Assembly (NCBI GenBank): GCA_035552395.1
Contig: DASZLL010000004.1
Location: 1-64,000 of the forward strand
Reading direction: 5' to 3'
Length of the DNA: 64,000 nt
Source of the DNA: Bog-473 sp035552395
Lineage (GTDB): Bacteria; Actinomycetota; Acidimicrobiia; Acidimicrobiales; RAAP-2
Shown: in pieces, positions 33,049-40,200 of the stretch
How the letters are laid out: every line of letters begins with the position of its first letter
Position numbering within the stretch: position 1 is the stretch's first letter
Notes under the pieces: generated by a model
What the model was told of the DNA's origin: nothing
What the model saw: the letters and a program-made list of their open reading frames with translations, nothing else
The model's database searches: none
Translations under genes and position numbers: made by a program

Positions 33049-34166
33049 CAGGAGGCCGTCGACGTTGCGAGTCCGAAGAGCTCACCGAACTGGTCAACCA
33101 TCAGGTCTCTGCCCTTCACGTCGGAGATGGTCTCGCGGCCCACGATCTCATCCTGTCCAGGGAATTGACCCGCCCCGCCGGTGGGTCCGATGGGCACTGC
33201 GATGGCGACACCCATGGACTCGTAATTCGCGAGGTCCGAACGCCCCTGGGCCAGGGCGTTGATGTTGTCCGCCACCGTCGCCGCTTGGCGCCGAGCGAAG
33301 CCGGCCATCTTGGCGTCGGCGGTGGAGATGTCCCCGATGGCGAAGACCGTTGTTTGTCCTGTGACCTGGAGAGTGGGGCTGACCTCGATGAACCCATCCG
33401 AGCGCCGTGCCGAAGCCAGCTCGTCGCCGAGATAGTCGCTGTTCGGTACGACGCCGTAGCAGCGAAACCAGATGTCAGCCGTCACGTCCGTTCCGGCTTC
33501 GGTGCTCACGGTGAAGTTGGCCAGCGTCCCGGGCTCGGTCGGCGGCGGCTGCCGCAAGGGACTCCCGAGAATCAGCTCGACCCGAGACTCGAGTAGTTGA
33601 CGTCGAAGCTCGGTTTTCAGCGCGGGCAAGTACGGACCACCGAGAACCTCGCCGGCAACGTCGAGCAGGATGATCGTCTTGTCGGGCCAGGCGTGACGGA
33701 TTTCTCCGGCTAACTCAATACCAACCGGGCCCGCTCCGACCAGAAGGACCCGATCAGCCTGTGCGAGTGCTCGGTTCGTTTGGCGGACCTGCTCCTGGGC
33801 GTGATGCGTGTCGAGCAGATCGGTTTTGGCCGGGAAGGGGTACCTCGACCCGGTGGCCAGCACGACAAAGTCGGCGGCGATCTCCTCGCCTGACGCCGTC
33901 AGCACCTGGTGCGGTTCGACCACCGCGGCTCGGTCGCGAACGACTCGGCCGTGAGTCAGGAGTCCTGCGTAGGGCAAAAAGATCCGCGGGAGCCAGGAGG
34001 GATCCACCAAGGCCCGCAGAGCGGCGATGTTGTGCATGAAAGCGTCTTTTGGCTCGACCAGCACCACGTCGCTCGTGTCATCCAACGCCTTGGCCACGGT
34101 GATGCCGCCGTAGCCGCCTCCGACCACCACCACCACCGGCTTCGCTGCCGCGTTGTTGTCGATCAT
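33048..34166 (-). CDS. FAD-dependent pyridine nucleotide-disulfide oxidoreductase (AIF/NDH-2-like)
   Basis: 372 residues. FAD motif VVVVGGGYGGITVAKAL at residues 11-27, NAD(P) motif VLLVGAGPVGIELAGEI and FAIGDISTADAK at the second FAD contact. It lacks a CxxxxC redox pair, so it resembles AIF-type or type II NADH dehydrogenase-like proteins. Coupled to the LLM monooxygenase, which suggests electron supply, and divergent from the MarR regulator. Its promoter contains an inverted repeat, 34217-34251. Confidence 0.9.
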   Translation of the reverse strand: MIDNNAAAKPVVVVVGGGYGGITVAKALDDTSDVVLVEPKDAFMHNIAALRALVDPSWLPRIFLPYAGLLTHGRVVRDRAAVVEPHQVLTASGEEIAADFVVLATGSRYPFPAKTDLLDTHHAQEQVRQTNRALAQADRVLLVGAGPVGIELAGEIRHAWPDKTIILLDVAGEVLGGPYLPALKTELRRQLLESRVELILGSPLRQPPPTEPGTLANFTVSTEAGTDVTADIWFRCYGVVPNSDYLGDELASARRSDGFIEVSPTLQVTGQTTVFAIGDISTADAKMAGFARRQAATVADNINALAQGRSDLANYESMGVAIAVPIGPTGGAGQFPGQDEIVGRETISDVKGRDLMVDQFGELFGLATSTAS

Positions 34167-34216
34167 GTCGTCTCCTCTTCCCGATCACTTGGCTGATTTC
34201 GACCTACCCAATCATA

Positions 34217-34251
34217 TTAGATACAGATCATCAGGACTACAGAGTATCTGA
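34217..34251. promoter_or_regulatory. inverted repeat in divergent FAD-oxidoreductase/MarR promoter
   Basis: TTAGATAC and GTATCTGA (7 of 8 complementary) are separated by 19 bases between divergent starts, a plausible MarR operator pair. It also overlaps AT-rich -10 candidates for the leftward gene. Confidence 0.35.
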
Positions 34252-34277
34252 TCAACAACGTTTCTCGGTCCAGCCCG

Positions 34278-34283
34278 TATGAT
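34278..34283 (+). promoter_or_regulatory. -10 box of leaderless MarR transcript
   Basis: TATGAT, six bases, then GTG at 34290, the same geometry as the GntR gene. There is no ribosome site. Confidence 0.5.
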
Positions 34284-34289
34284 GGGTTG

Positions 34290-34859
34290 GTGGGCGAAGT
34301 CGCTGGCCAGCAAGACGAAGTTGGTGACGCCTCGGGTTGCGAGGACGCGTTGGCAGATGACCTCGGCTGGGGTCTCGGCATGATTTTTCGGGCCTACGTC
34401 AAGGCTGCGCACGCCGCGGTGGCGGATCTTCCCGGCGGTCCAAGGGGCTACCAGGTTCTCTCCGCCGCGGCTCAGGGCAACGTGGGGAGTCAACTCGCCC
34501 TCGCCCAGCACCTCGGCGTCGACCGTACGGTCATGACCTACCTCCTCGATGACCTCGAAGCCGCCGGGCTGATCGAGCGCCGCCCTGATCCGGCCGACCG
34601 GCGCGCCCGCCGAGTCGTCGCCACCCAAAAGGGCAACAAACTCCTCGCCAGCCTCAATGACCGCCTCCGGGCAGCGGAAGCCCAGCTGCTGGCCCCGCTT
34701 GCCACCGAGACGCGCGTGACGTTCCGTGATCAGATTCAGTTGCTCGCTACCCAGCTCGATGCGCTCGACCCGCCCGACAGCCCGTGCGATCTTGCCGATG
34801 AGGCTGACGCCGAAATACCCGCTCCTCGCCGGGGCGTTCGGTCCGCTCGCTCGCACTAG
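34290..34859 (+). CDS. MarR family transcriptional regulator
   Basis: 189 residues. Winged HTH: GNVGSQLALAQHLGVDRTVMTYLLDDLEAAGLIERRPDPADRRARRVVATQKG, the standard MarR recognition helix plus wing with DPADRR. The tail after about residue 160 (DSPCDLADEADAE) is acidic and probably disordered. GTG at 34290 chosen by its distance from the TATGAT box; a TTG precedes it. Divergent from the FAD/LLM pair and the likely repressor of it. Confidence 0.88.
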   Translation: MGEVAGQQDEVGDASGCEDALADDLGWGLGMIFRAYVKAAHAAVADLPGGPRGYQVLSAAAQGNVGSQLALAQHLGVDRTVMTYLLDDLEAAGLIERRPDPADRRARRVVATQKGNKLLASLNDRLRAAEAQLLAPLATETRVTFRDQIQLLATQLDALDPPDSPCDLADEADAEIPAPRRGVRSARSH

Positions 34860-34989
34860 TGCCACGGGGAGAGTGGCCGCACGTCTGACCCTCCGCCGGG
34901 CGACGCTTGCCAGCGGACCCACATCCGGAGCTGACTACGACCGGATCGTGGATCCTGACAAAGATGGTCGGCACCCAGGCTGATCTCGA

Positions 34990-36546
34990 TCAGTATCGAA
35001 AGAACCCGCCCGAGCAGTCGTACGTGTTCGGTGCACTGGGGTAGACCCGTTGGAAGGCCCCGTTTTCGATCTTCTCGTAGAAGAAGCAGGGAGAGGGGAT
35101 CTTCTGGCCGACGTTCACCGGCGGAGTCACACCGCCCCCGGTCCAGTTGGAGATACCCTGGAACTTGGAGAGGATCGCGGCCCGGGTGAGGTCGGGCCCC
35201 ACCTGCTTGGCCGCCTGCTCGAAGGCCAGGCCGGCGGACCAGGCAAGCAGGGCGAAGATGTCCTGGTGGTAGCCGGGTGCCACGCGATTCATCCAGCTCT
35301 GCATCAGCTGGAGTCCGGGGATAGCGCTGGCGTCCTCGTAGCCAGCGGTGGCGTTCATGAGCACCAGGTCACCGTTGGACTCGGGCGAGGTCTGCTGCGC
35401 GAACTGGGGTGAGTACTCCTCGGAGAACCAGTCCACCACCTTGGGCACGTAACTGGCCTGCTGCATGGCTTCGAGGAGGCGTTCGGCTGAATTGGCGTCG
35501 GAGAATTCAGTGACGTATTGCACGCCGTCGCCCTGGAGCGTCTGGACGATGGCGCCGTAATTGGCGTTGGTGGCTGCCGACGAAATGACGTCCTTGTCGC
35601 CGGCGCCGTAGTTGAAGCCCACCGTCTTGTAGGCCGCCACTTCGTGCGCCGCCTCCGACGAACTTGCCGAGACGTTGAGAAAGATCATGGCGGCGTGCGA
35701 AATTGCGCTGGGGTAGGTGGCCTTCAGGTAATCGGCCGGCCCGACGGACCAGTAGTGGTCATTGCCCGGGCTGGCGCCGAAGATGTCGGCCGTGCTGCCC
35801 GCGGCGGCGGTCGACACCTCAGCCGCCATGGTGGGGATTCCGCAACTGCCCACTGCGGTGGCGCTGCCGTCGTCGAAGCCCGAGGCATTACCGACCATGG
35901 CGAAGTCGCTGGAGCAGGCTTGCGACGCGTCGGCGTAGTTGGTCGCCGAGTCGTTGCCGTCGTCGAAGGGCTGCACCTTCACCTGACGGCCGCAGATGCC
36001 ACCCGTCGAGTTGACGTAGGCGGCCCAAGCCTCGATCGCCTGCTGCGCGCTCTGAGTGAGCCCGGGCGCGACACCGCTGATGCTCACGATGTTGCCCACG
36101 GTGATCGTCGTAGAGGTGACTCCCGTGGCCGTGGCGCCGCCGTTGCCACCGGCGGGTGTCTGGTTGCCGTTGCTCCCGCAAGCCGTCGGCTCAGACGAGG
36201 CAGCCGCCGTCGCCGCGCCGCCTCCTGCGGCCGCAGTGCCGGCCGACGACCCCGCGCCGGGGTGCCCGGGGTTCGATGCTCCGCCCTGGCCGGTGGCTGC
36301 ATTCCCTCCGGTGGACGCAGCCGCCGTGTTTGTCGCGGCCGAGGAACTGTTGAGGGCCTGGGCGTTCCTGGTACCCGAGCCGCCCGAGCCGTATGCGGCG
36401 GAGGCTCCTTGCGCGAGGGCCGCTTCGTGCCCGGTCAGACGCGAGCCGCAGGCCGAGGCCAACAGGCCGAGGGCGGCCAGGGAAAGCCCTGCGAAAAGGC
36501 GCCGCCGCCTGGCCGAACGACCGGCGTCAAGCCGATCAGCGTTCAC
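34990..36546 (-). CDS. lipoprotein substrate-binding protein, Liv type, without adjacent permease
   Basis: 518 residues. The N-terminal RSARRRRLFAGLSLAALGLLASAC is a lipoprotein signal; C33 is the lipid site. About 115 residues of Ala/Gly/Ser/Thr-rich low-complexity linker follow, then the type 1 periplasmic binding fold (ITVGNIVSISGVAPG, WAAYVNSTGGICGRQVKVQPFDDG, ASQACSSDFAMVGN), related to the protein at 16346. The linker probably spans the cell wall. It has no ABC genes beside it, but its promoter carries both recurring operator types, so it may feed the livHM-G-F transporter about 20 kb away (inference). Confidence 0.88.
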   Translation of the reverse strand: MNADRLDAGRSARRRRLFAGLSLAALGLLASACGSRLTGHEAALAQGASAAYGSGGSGTRNAQALNSSSAATNTAAASTGGNAATGQGGASNPGHPGAGSSAGTAAAGGGAATAAASSEPTACGSNGNQTPAGGNGGATATGVTSTTITVGNIVSISGVAPGLTQSAQQAIEAWAAYVNSTGGICGRQVKVQPFDDGNDSATNYADASQACSSDFAMVGNASGFDDGSATAVGSCGIPTMAAEVSTAAAGSTADIFGASPGNDHYWSVGPADYLKATYPSAISHAAMIFLNVSASSSEAAHEVAAYKTVGFNYGAGDKDVISSAATNANYGAIVQTLQGDGVQYVTEFSDANSAERLLEAMQQASYVPKVVDWFSEEYSPQFAQQTSPESNGDLVLMNATAGYEDASAIPGLQLMQSWMNRVAPGYHQDIFALLAWSAGLAFEQAAKQVGPDLTRAAILSKFQGISNWTGGGVTPPVNVGQKIPSPCFFYEKIENGAFQRVYPSAPNTYDCSGGFFRY

Positions 36547-36557
36547 GTGTCCACCAT

Positions 36558-36573
36558 CATAGCAACTACTATA
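36558..36573. promoter_or_regulatory. palindromic operator, copy 3 (diverged)
   Basis: Minus strand TATAGTAGTTGCTATG, 13 of 16 identical to copy 2. It lies 12 bases before the GTG start of the binding lipoprotein and overlaps the end of a TATATA -10 box. Confidence 0.5.
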
Positions 36574-36586
36574 TATATGATATACG
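36571..36586 (-). promoter_or_regulatory. AT-rich operator site h, binding-lipoprotein promoter
   Basis: Minus strand GTATATCATATAT, one mismatch from site d at the GntR gene. It includes the TATATA -10 of the lipoprotein gene. Confidence 0.55.
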
Positions 36587-36587
36587 T

Positions 36588-36614
36588 GAGCGCCGAAGAA
36601 ATTCTTCGGCGCTC
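36588..36614. promoter_or_regulatory. 27-base perfect palindrome upstream of lipoprotein promoter
   Basis: GAGCGCCGAAGAA, A, TTCTTCGGCGCTC. On the minus strand its TTCTTC is 17 bases before TATATA, so it overlaps the -35 region. It could be an operator, or a terminator for the aldolase gene upstream, although no T tract follows. Confidence 0.55.
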
Positions 36615-36680
36615 GCCCGGCCCGAACCAGGGGCACCGCATGGGCAGGCTGCGGCCCGCCATCGATGAGTCAGGTGGTTG

Positions 36681-36720
36681 CCTGACCGATCCCCATCCCG
36701 CCTGACCGATCCCCATCCCG
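36681..36720. repeat. 20-base tandem duplication
   Basis: Two identical 20-base units, 36681-36700 and 36701-36720, between the aldolase and lipoprotein genes. It is probably a replication slippage product; no function is seen. Confidence 0.9.
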
Positions 36721-36761
36721 GGAGAAAACCTCGTCGAGAGTGCCCTCTGGGACAGTTGGGC

Positions 36762-37649
36762 TCAAGTGAGGGACGACGTATAAATGCTGTCGATCGAAGC
36801 CTTCAAGGTGGCGTCGAACTCACCTTGGCTCTGGTCGACCGACAACCCTTCCGTGAGCGCGCGCGAGAAGCTGGCAATGACGCCGTAGTTGGCGGCCAGC
36901 CTCCAGTCCGCCTCTTCGCGGTCGTAGCCGCCGGACAGCGCGACGACCCGCACGACATTCGGATGGCCGACCAGGTCGGCGTAGAAGTCGCCGACCTCAG
37001 GCAGCGACAACTTCAAGATCACGTGTTGCTTCGAGCCGAGCTGTGCGAGCTGCTTCACAATGTTCGCCTTCAGCATCTGCTCGGCGTCGCCCTTTTCTGG
37101 GCTGTTGATGTCGATCTCGGGCTCGATGATCGGTATCAAGCCGGCGGCCATGATCGGTTGCGCGAATTCGAACTGCTGGTCCACGACCGCGTTGATGCCG
37201 GCGTCGCTGGCGCGGCGGATGAACGAGCGCATCTTGGTCCCAAACACGCCATTGGCGTTCGCACGTGACAGCAGTGGGGCGAGGCCCGGAATGGGACTCA
37301 TGATCTGGACGCCGTCTCTCTCGGGGGCCAGGCCTTTGTCCACTTTCAGGAACGGGACGATGCGCTTGACGTCCCAGAGATACGACACCGAATTTCGGCC
37401 GCCGATCTCGCGGTCCATGGTGTCCTCGAACAGGATGGCTCCGATGATGTGGTTGCCGTCGAAGCTGGGACTCTGGATGATCCGGCTGCGCATGGCGTGC
37501 ATCAAGGCGAACATCTCGTCGTCGTCCGAATACCGGTCCTCATCGATGCCATAGGCCTCGAGGGCTTTGGGGGTACTGCCGCCGCTCTGGTCCAGGGCGG
37601 CGATGAAGCCCGACCCGTGCTCCACCTTCTGGAACTGATCGTCGTTCAC
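36762..37649 (-). CDS. fda: class I fructose-bisphosphate aldolase
   Basis: 295 residues, the usual length. HGSGFIAALDQSGGSTPKALEAYGI, SPSFDGNHIIGAILFEDTMDRE, PFLKVDKGLAPERDGVQIM and LIPIIEPEIDI match the bacterial class I (Schiff-base) aldolase of the Staphylococcus type; catalytic lysine candidates lie in FLKVDKG. It cleaves fructose-1,6-bisphosphate to two triose phosphates. GTG start with GGAGG six bases before it. It is a housekeeping-type gene unlike its catabolic neighbours. The next gene on the strand, past the palindromes, is the binding lipoprotein. Confidence 0.93.
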   Translation of the reverse strand: MNDDQFQKVEHGSGFIAALDQSGGSTPKALEAYGIDEDRYSDDDEMFALMHAMRSRIIQSPSFDGNHIIGAILFEDTMDREIGGRNSVSYLWDVKRIVPFLKVDKGLAPERDGVQIMSPIPGLAPLLSRANANGVFGTKMRSFIRRASDAGINAVVDQQFEFAQPIMAAGLIPIIEPEIDINSPEKGDAEQMLKANIVKQLAQLGSKQHVILKLSLPEVGDFYADLVGHPNVVRVVALSGGYDREEADWRLAANYGVIASFSRALTEGLSVDQSQGEFDATLKASIDSIYTSSLT

Positions 37650-37854
37650 CCGACGCCTCCGATCGACGTGACGCTTCCCCCTGTCCATATGGTCCAAATC
37701 GGGGTTGGCCAAACTTCCTGGCCATCGGGATGGCTGGTCGAAGGCCGAGGGCAGAACCCTCGGCTCCATAGCCCAAGCAGGGAGCGCGCACCGGCTCGCC
37801 GCGGGACGCGCACCCGTATCCTGAGCAGGGTCTTCGGCAGGGAGGGTTCGCACC

Positions 37855-39528
37855 ATGGCAGACACCGCACCACCACCACCGGGAACGGCCGACGACCCAG
37901 CGGCCACGCCGACCCTGGACGCCTCCGACATTGCGCTCGTCGCCGAGCTGGGGGAACGACGCCAGGTGCGCCAGGGGGAGTACCTGTACCGCGAGGGGGA
38001 CGTCACGTACGACTTCTTCCTCCTCATCAGCGCCGAGGTCGACATCGTTGTCTCCGTCGACGGCGGCGAAACGGTTATCGCCCAGCACGGGCCCGGGCGA
38101 TTTCTCGGCGAGCTCAACATGCTGACCGGCATGCGGGTCTTCGTGTCCGCCCGCGTCGTCCAAGCGGGAGAGGTCGTCGTGGTTCCCCGGGACAGGCTGC
38201 GCAGCCTCATGGCGAGGAGACCGCAACTGGGCGACACCATCCTGGCTGCCTTTGTCGCCCGGCGGACGCTGCTCATGTCGGGGGCGGCGCCGACCACGCG
38301 GGTCATTGGGTCGCAGTTCTCGCCCGAGTCACTTCGGGTGCGCGAGTTCCTGACCCGGATCCGCGTGCCGCACGAGTGGCTGGACCCCGATCGTGACCCG
38401 CAGGTGGAGGACCTCCTGCGTGGGTTCGGGATCGCACCGAGCGAGCTGCCCGTGGTCATCGCCACCGGTTCCGTGTTGCGGCGACCGAGTCCCGGCGAGT
38501 TGGCGAGCTACCTCGGGCTGACCGTCGAGAGCCTGCCCGATCGCTGCTTCGACCTGCTGGTCGTGGGCGGTGGCCCCGCCGGTCTTGCCGCTGCGGTGTA
38601 CGGCGCCTCCGAAGGCTTGCGCACCCTCGGCGTGGAGATGACCGCGCCGGGCGGGCAGGCAGGGACGAGCTCGCGGATCGAGAACTATCTCGGGTTCCCC
38701 ATGGGCATCTCCGGCGCGGATCTCACCTCGGCCGCGGTGATCCAAGCCGAGAAATTCGGCGCCACGCTGACCGTGCCGTGCACCGCCGAGTCGCTGCACA
38801 ACAAGGCGGGACACCTGGTGGTGCGTCTGAGCGACGGCAGCGAAATCGCCGGGCGGGCCGTGATCGCGGCGACGGGCGCCGCCTATCGCCGGTTGGACGC
38901 AGCACGTCTGAGTGACTTCGAGGGCAACGGCGTGTACTACGCCGCCACCGAGATGGAGTCACGGATGTGCGGCGCCGCACCGGTCGCGGTCGTCGGTGGC
39001 GGCAATTCCGCGGGGCAGGCGGCGATCTTCCTGAGCCAAGGCGGGTCTGCCGTGAACCTCGTCATCAGAGGATCGGACCTCACCAAGAGCATGTCGCGCT
39101 ATCTCGTCGAACGCATCGAGCTCGATCCCCTCATCACGCTGCGCGCGTGCACCAGCGTCACGGCCCTCGAGGGAAACGAGACCCTGCAGGCGCTGCGCCT
39201 GGCCGCACCCGAGGGTGAGACGGTGGTCGAATGCGCCGGGCTGTTCTCGTTCATCGGGGCCGACCCTTCCTCGGGCTGGCTGTCCGGCTGTGCGGCGCTC
39301 GACGAACGAGGGTTCGTGCTGACGGACCTCTCGCTGCCCCCCGAGCAGCTCGATGAGGGCTGGGCGACCCTCGAGCGGCTCCCGTTGCCGTTCGAGACCA
39401 GCCATCCGGGGCTCTTCGCGGTCGGCGACCTGCGCGCCGGATCGACCAAGCGGGTGGCGGCGGCCGTTGGCGAAGGCTCCGCGGCAGTGCGATCGGTCCA
39501 CGAGCATCTGGCCTTTTCGACTCGGTAG
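37855..39528 (+). CDS. cNMP-binding domain / thioredoxin-fold / TrxR-like flavoprotein fusion
   Basis: 557 residues. A cyclic-nucleotide-binding domain (about 20-140) contains the phosphate-binding-like GPGRFLGELNMLTG. A thioredoxin or glutaredoxin-like segment (about 150-215) has no CxxC. A thioredoxin reductase module (about 230-550) has FAD motif VVGGGPAGLAAAVYG, GGQAGTSSRIENYLGFP, NADPH motif AVVGGGNSAGQAAIFLSQGG and a C-terminal FAVGDLRAGSTKRVAAAVGEG. The redox-active CATC of TrxR reads AATEMESRMCG, so disulfide reduction is unlikely; a ligand-gated NAD(P)H oxidase-type function is possible. A TATCCT box lies about 40 bases upstream. Confidence 0.85.
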   Translation: MADTAPPPPGTADDPAATPTLDASDIALVAELGERRQVRQGEYLYREGDVTYDFFLLISAEVDIVVSVDGGETVIAQHGPGRFLGELNMLTGMRVFVSARVVQAGEVVVVPRDRLRSLMARRPQLGDTILAAFVARRTLLMSGAAPTTRVIGSQFSPESLRVREFLTRIRVPHEWLDPDRDPQVEDLLRGFGIAPSELPVVIATGSVLRRPSPGELASYLGLTVESLPDRCFDLLVVGGGPAGLAAAVYGASEGLRTLGVEMTAPGGQAGTSSRIENYLGFPMGISGADLTSAAVIQAEKFGATLTVPCTAESLHNKAGHLVVRLSDGSEIAGRAVIAATGAAYRRLDAARLSDFEGNGVYYAATEMESRMCGAAPVAVVGGGNSAGQAAIFLSQGGSAVNLVIRGSDLTKSMSRYLVERIELDPLITLRACTSVTALEGNETLQALRLAAPEGETVVECAGLFSFIGADPSSGWLSGCAALDERGFVLTDLSLPPEQLDEGWATLERLPLPFETSHPGLFAVGDLRAGSTKRVAAAVGEGSAAVRSVHEHLAFSTR

Positions 39529-39529
39529 G

Positions 39530-39542
39530 GCCGGGTCCCGGC
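39530..39542. terminator. short GC-rich hairpin between convergent genes
   Basis: GCCGGGTCCCGGC lies two bases after the stop of the flavoprotein gene and before the convergent VOC gene. There is no T tract; low confidence. Confidence 0.3.
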
Positions 39543-39586
39543 ATCGCATCGTTGGCCGTATGGCGGTCGGGCCCGCGTTCTTGCCG

Positions 39587-40054
39587 TCAGGTGTCGAGCG
39601 AATAGACCATGTCGGTAACCGTTCGGTAGTAGTCGGCCCCGATCTCTTGGCCCTCCGTGTAGCAGACGAAACTCAGGGGTAGGTTGTCCGGATCCCGTCC
39701 GCGTAGGAGTTCCGATGCGCCGTGGGCGATGCTCCGACGGGCGGTAAAGAGTTCGTGCTTGCGCAGCACCGACTCGATCCGGTCCAGTTCGTCAAGCGAA
39801 CCAATGCTGAAGGTGACGGAGCGGAGACCGAGCGACTGCGGGCCACTGCGGGTCTGTCGAATGCTCCGCGTTTCACGCAGGATCAGCATGATGGATGCAG
39901 CCGACGTACCTCCGAGCACCGCGACCGCGTCGGCACGAACGATCTCTTCGAATGGACCGAGCTCACGATAGAAGGCGACGGATCGATCGAGGTCGGCCAC
40001 GGCGATCAATGTCGTACGAATGGCCCACGATTGTGCGATTTGATCAGTGGGCAC
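39587..40054 (-). CDS. VOC superfamily (glyoxalase-like) protein
   Basis: 155 residues. LIAVADLDRSVAFYRELGPFEEIVRADAVAVL is the first beta-alpha-beta-beta-beta unit of the VOC fold, and SLGLRSVTFSIGSLDELDRI the second. Metal ligands are not obvious (no HxxxD at the first strand). The stretch FTARRSIAHGASELLRGRDPDNLPLSFVCY covers the usual GxxxYLRDPDGNxxE region. The reaction is unknown; the family includes extradiol dioxygenases, glyoxalases and resistance proteins. GTG start with GGGAGG upstream. Confidence 0.78.
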   Translation of the reverse strand: MPTDQIAQSWAIRTTLIAVADLDRSVAFYRELGPFEEIVRADAVAVLGGTSAASIMLILRETRSIRQTRSGPQSLGLRSVTFSIGSLDELDRIESVLRKHELFTARRSIAHGASELLRGRDPDNLPLSFVCYTEGQEIGADYYRTVTDMVYSLDT

Positions 40055-40200
40055 AACGTGGCCTCCCTGAGTTCTCGACGTTCTCCAGTGAGAGAAAATG
40101 GATCCTCGGCTCTCAGCGTATCGGTCAGGGCCCTCGCTGCTGCTCGGAGACCATGCGTATGCCTGACGTAAGGTCGTCGCCGAATCCGTCGAGAGGACCC

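Noticed and set aside
35518..36705. Plus-strand frame of 395 codons opposite the binding lipoprotein
   Set aside because: Valine/glycine/arginine-rich shadow; the minus strand has a lipobox and binding-protein fold.
37686..37702. CATATGG-centred palindrome between the aldolase and flavoprotein genes
   Set aside because: Only the six-base CATATG core is symmetrical; the flanks are out of register.
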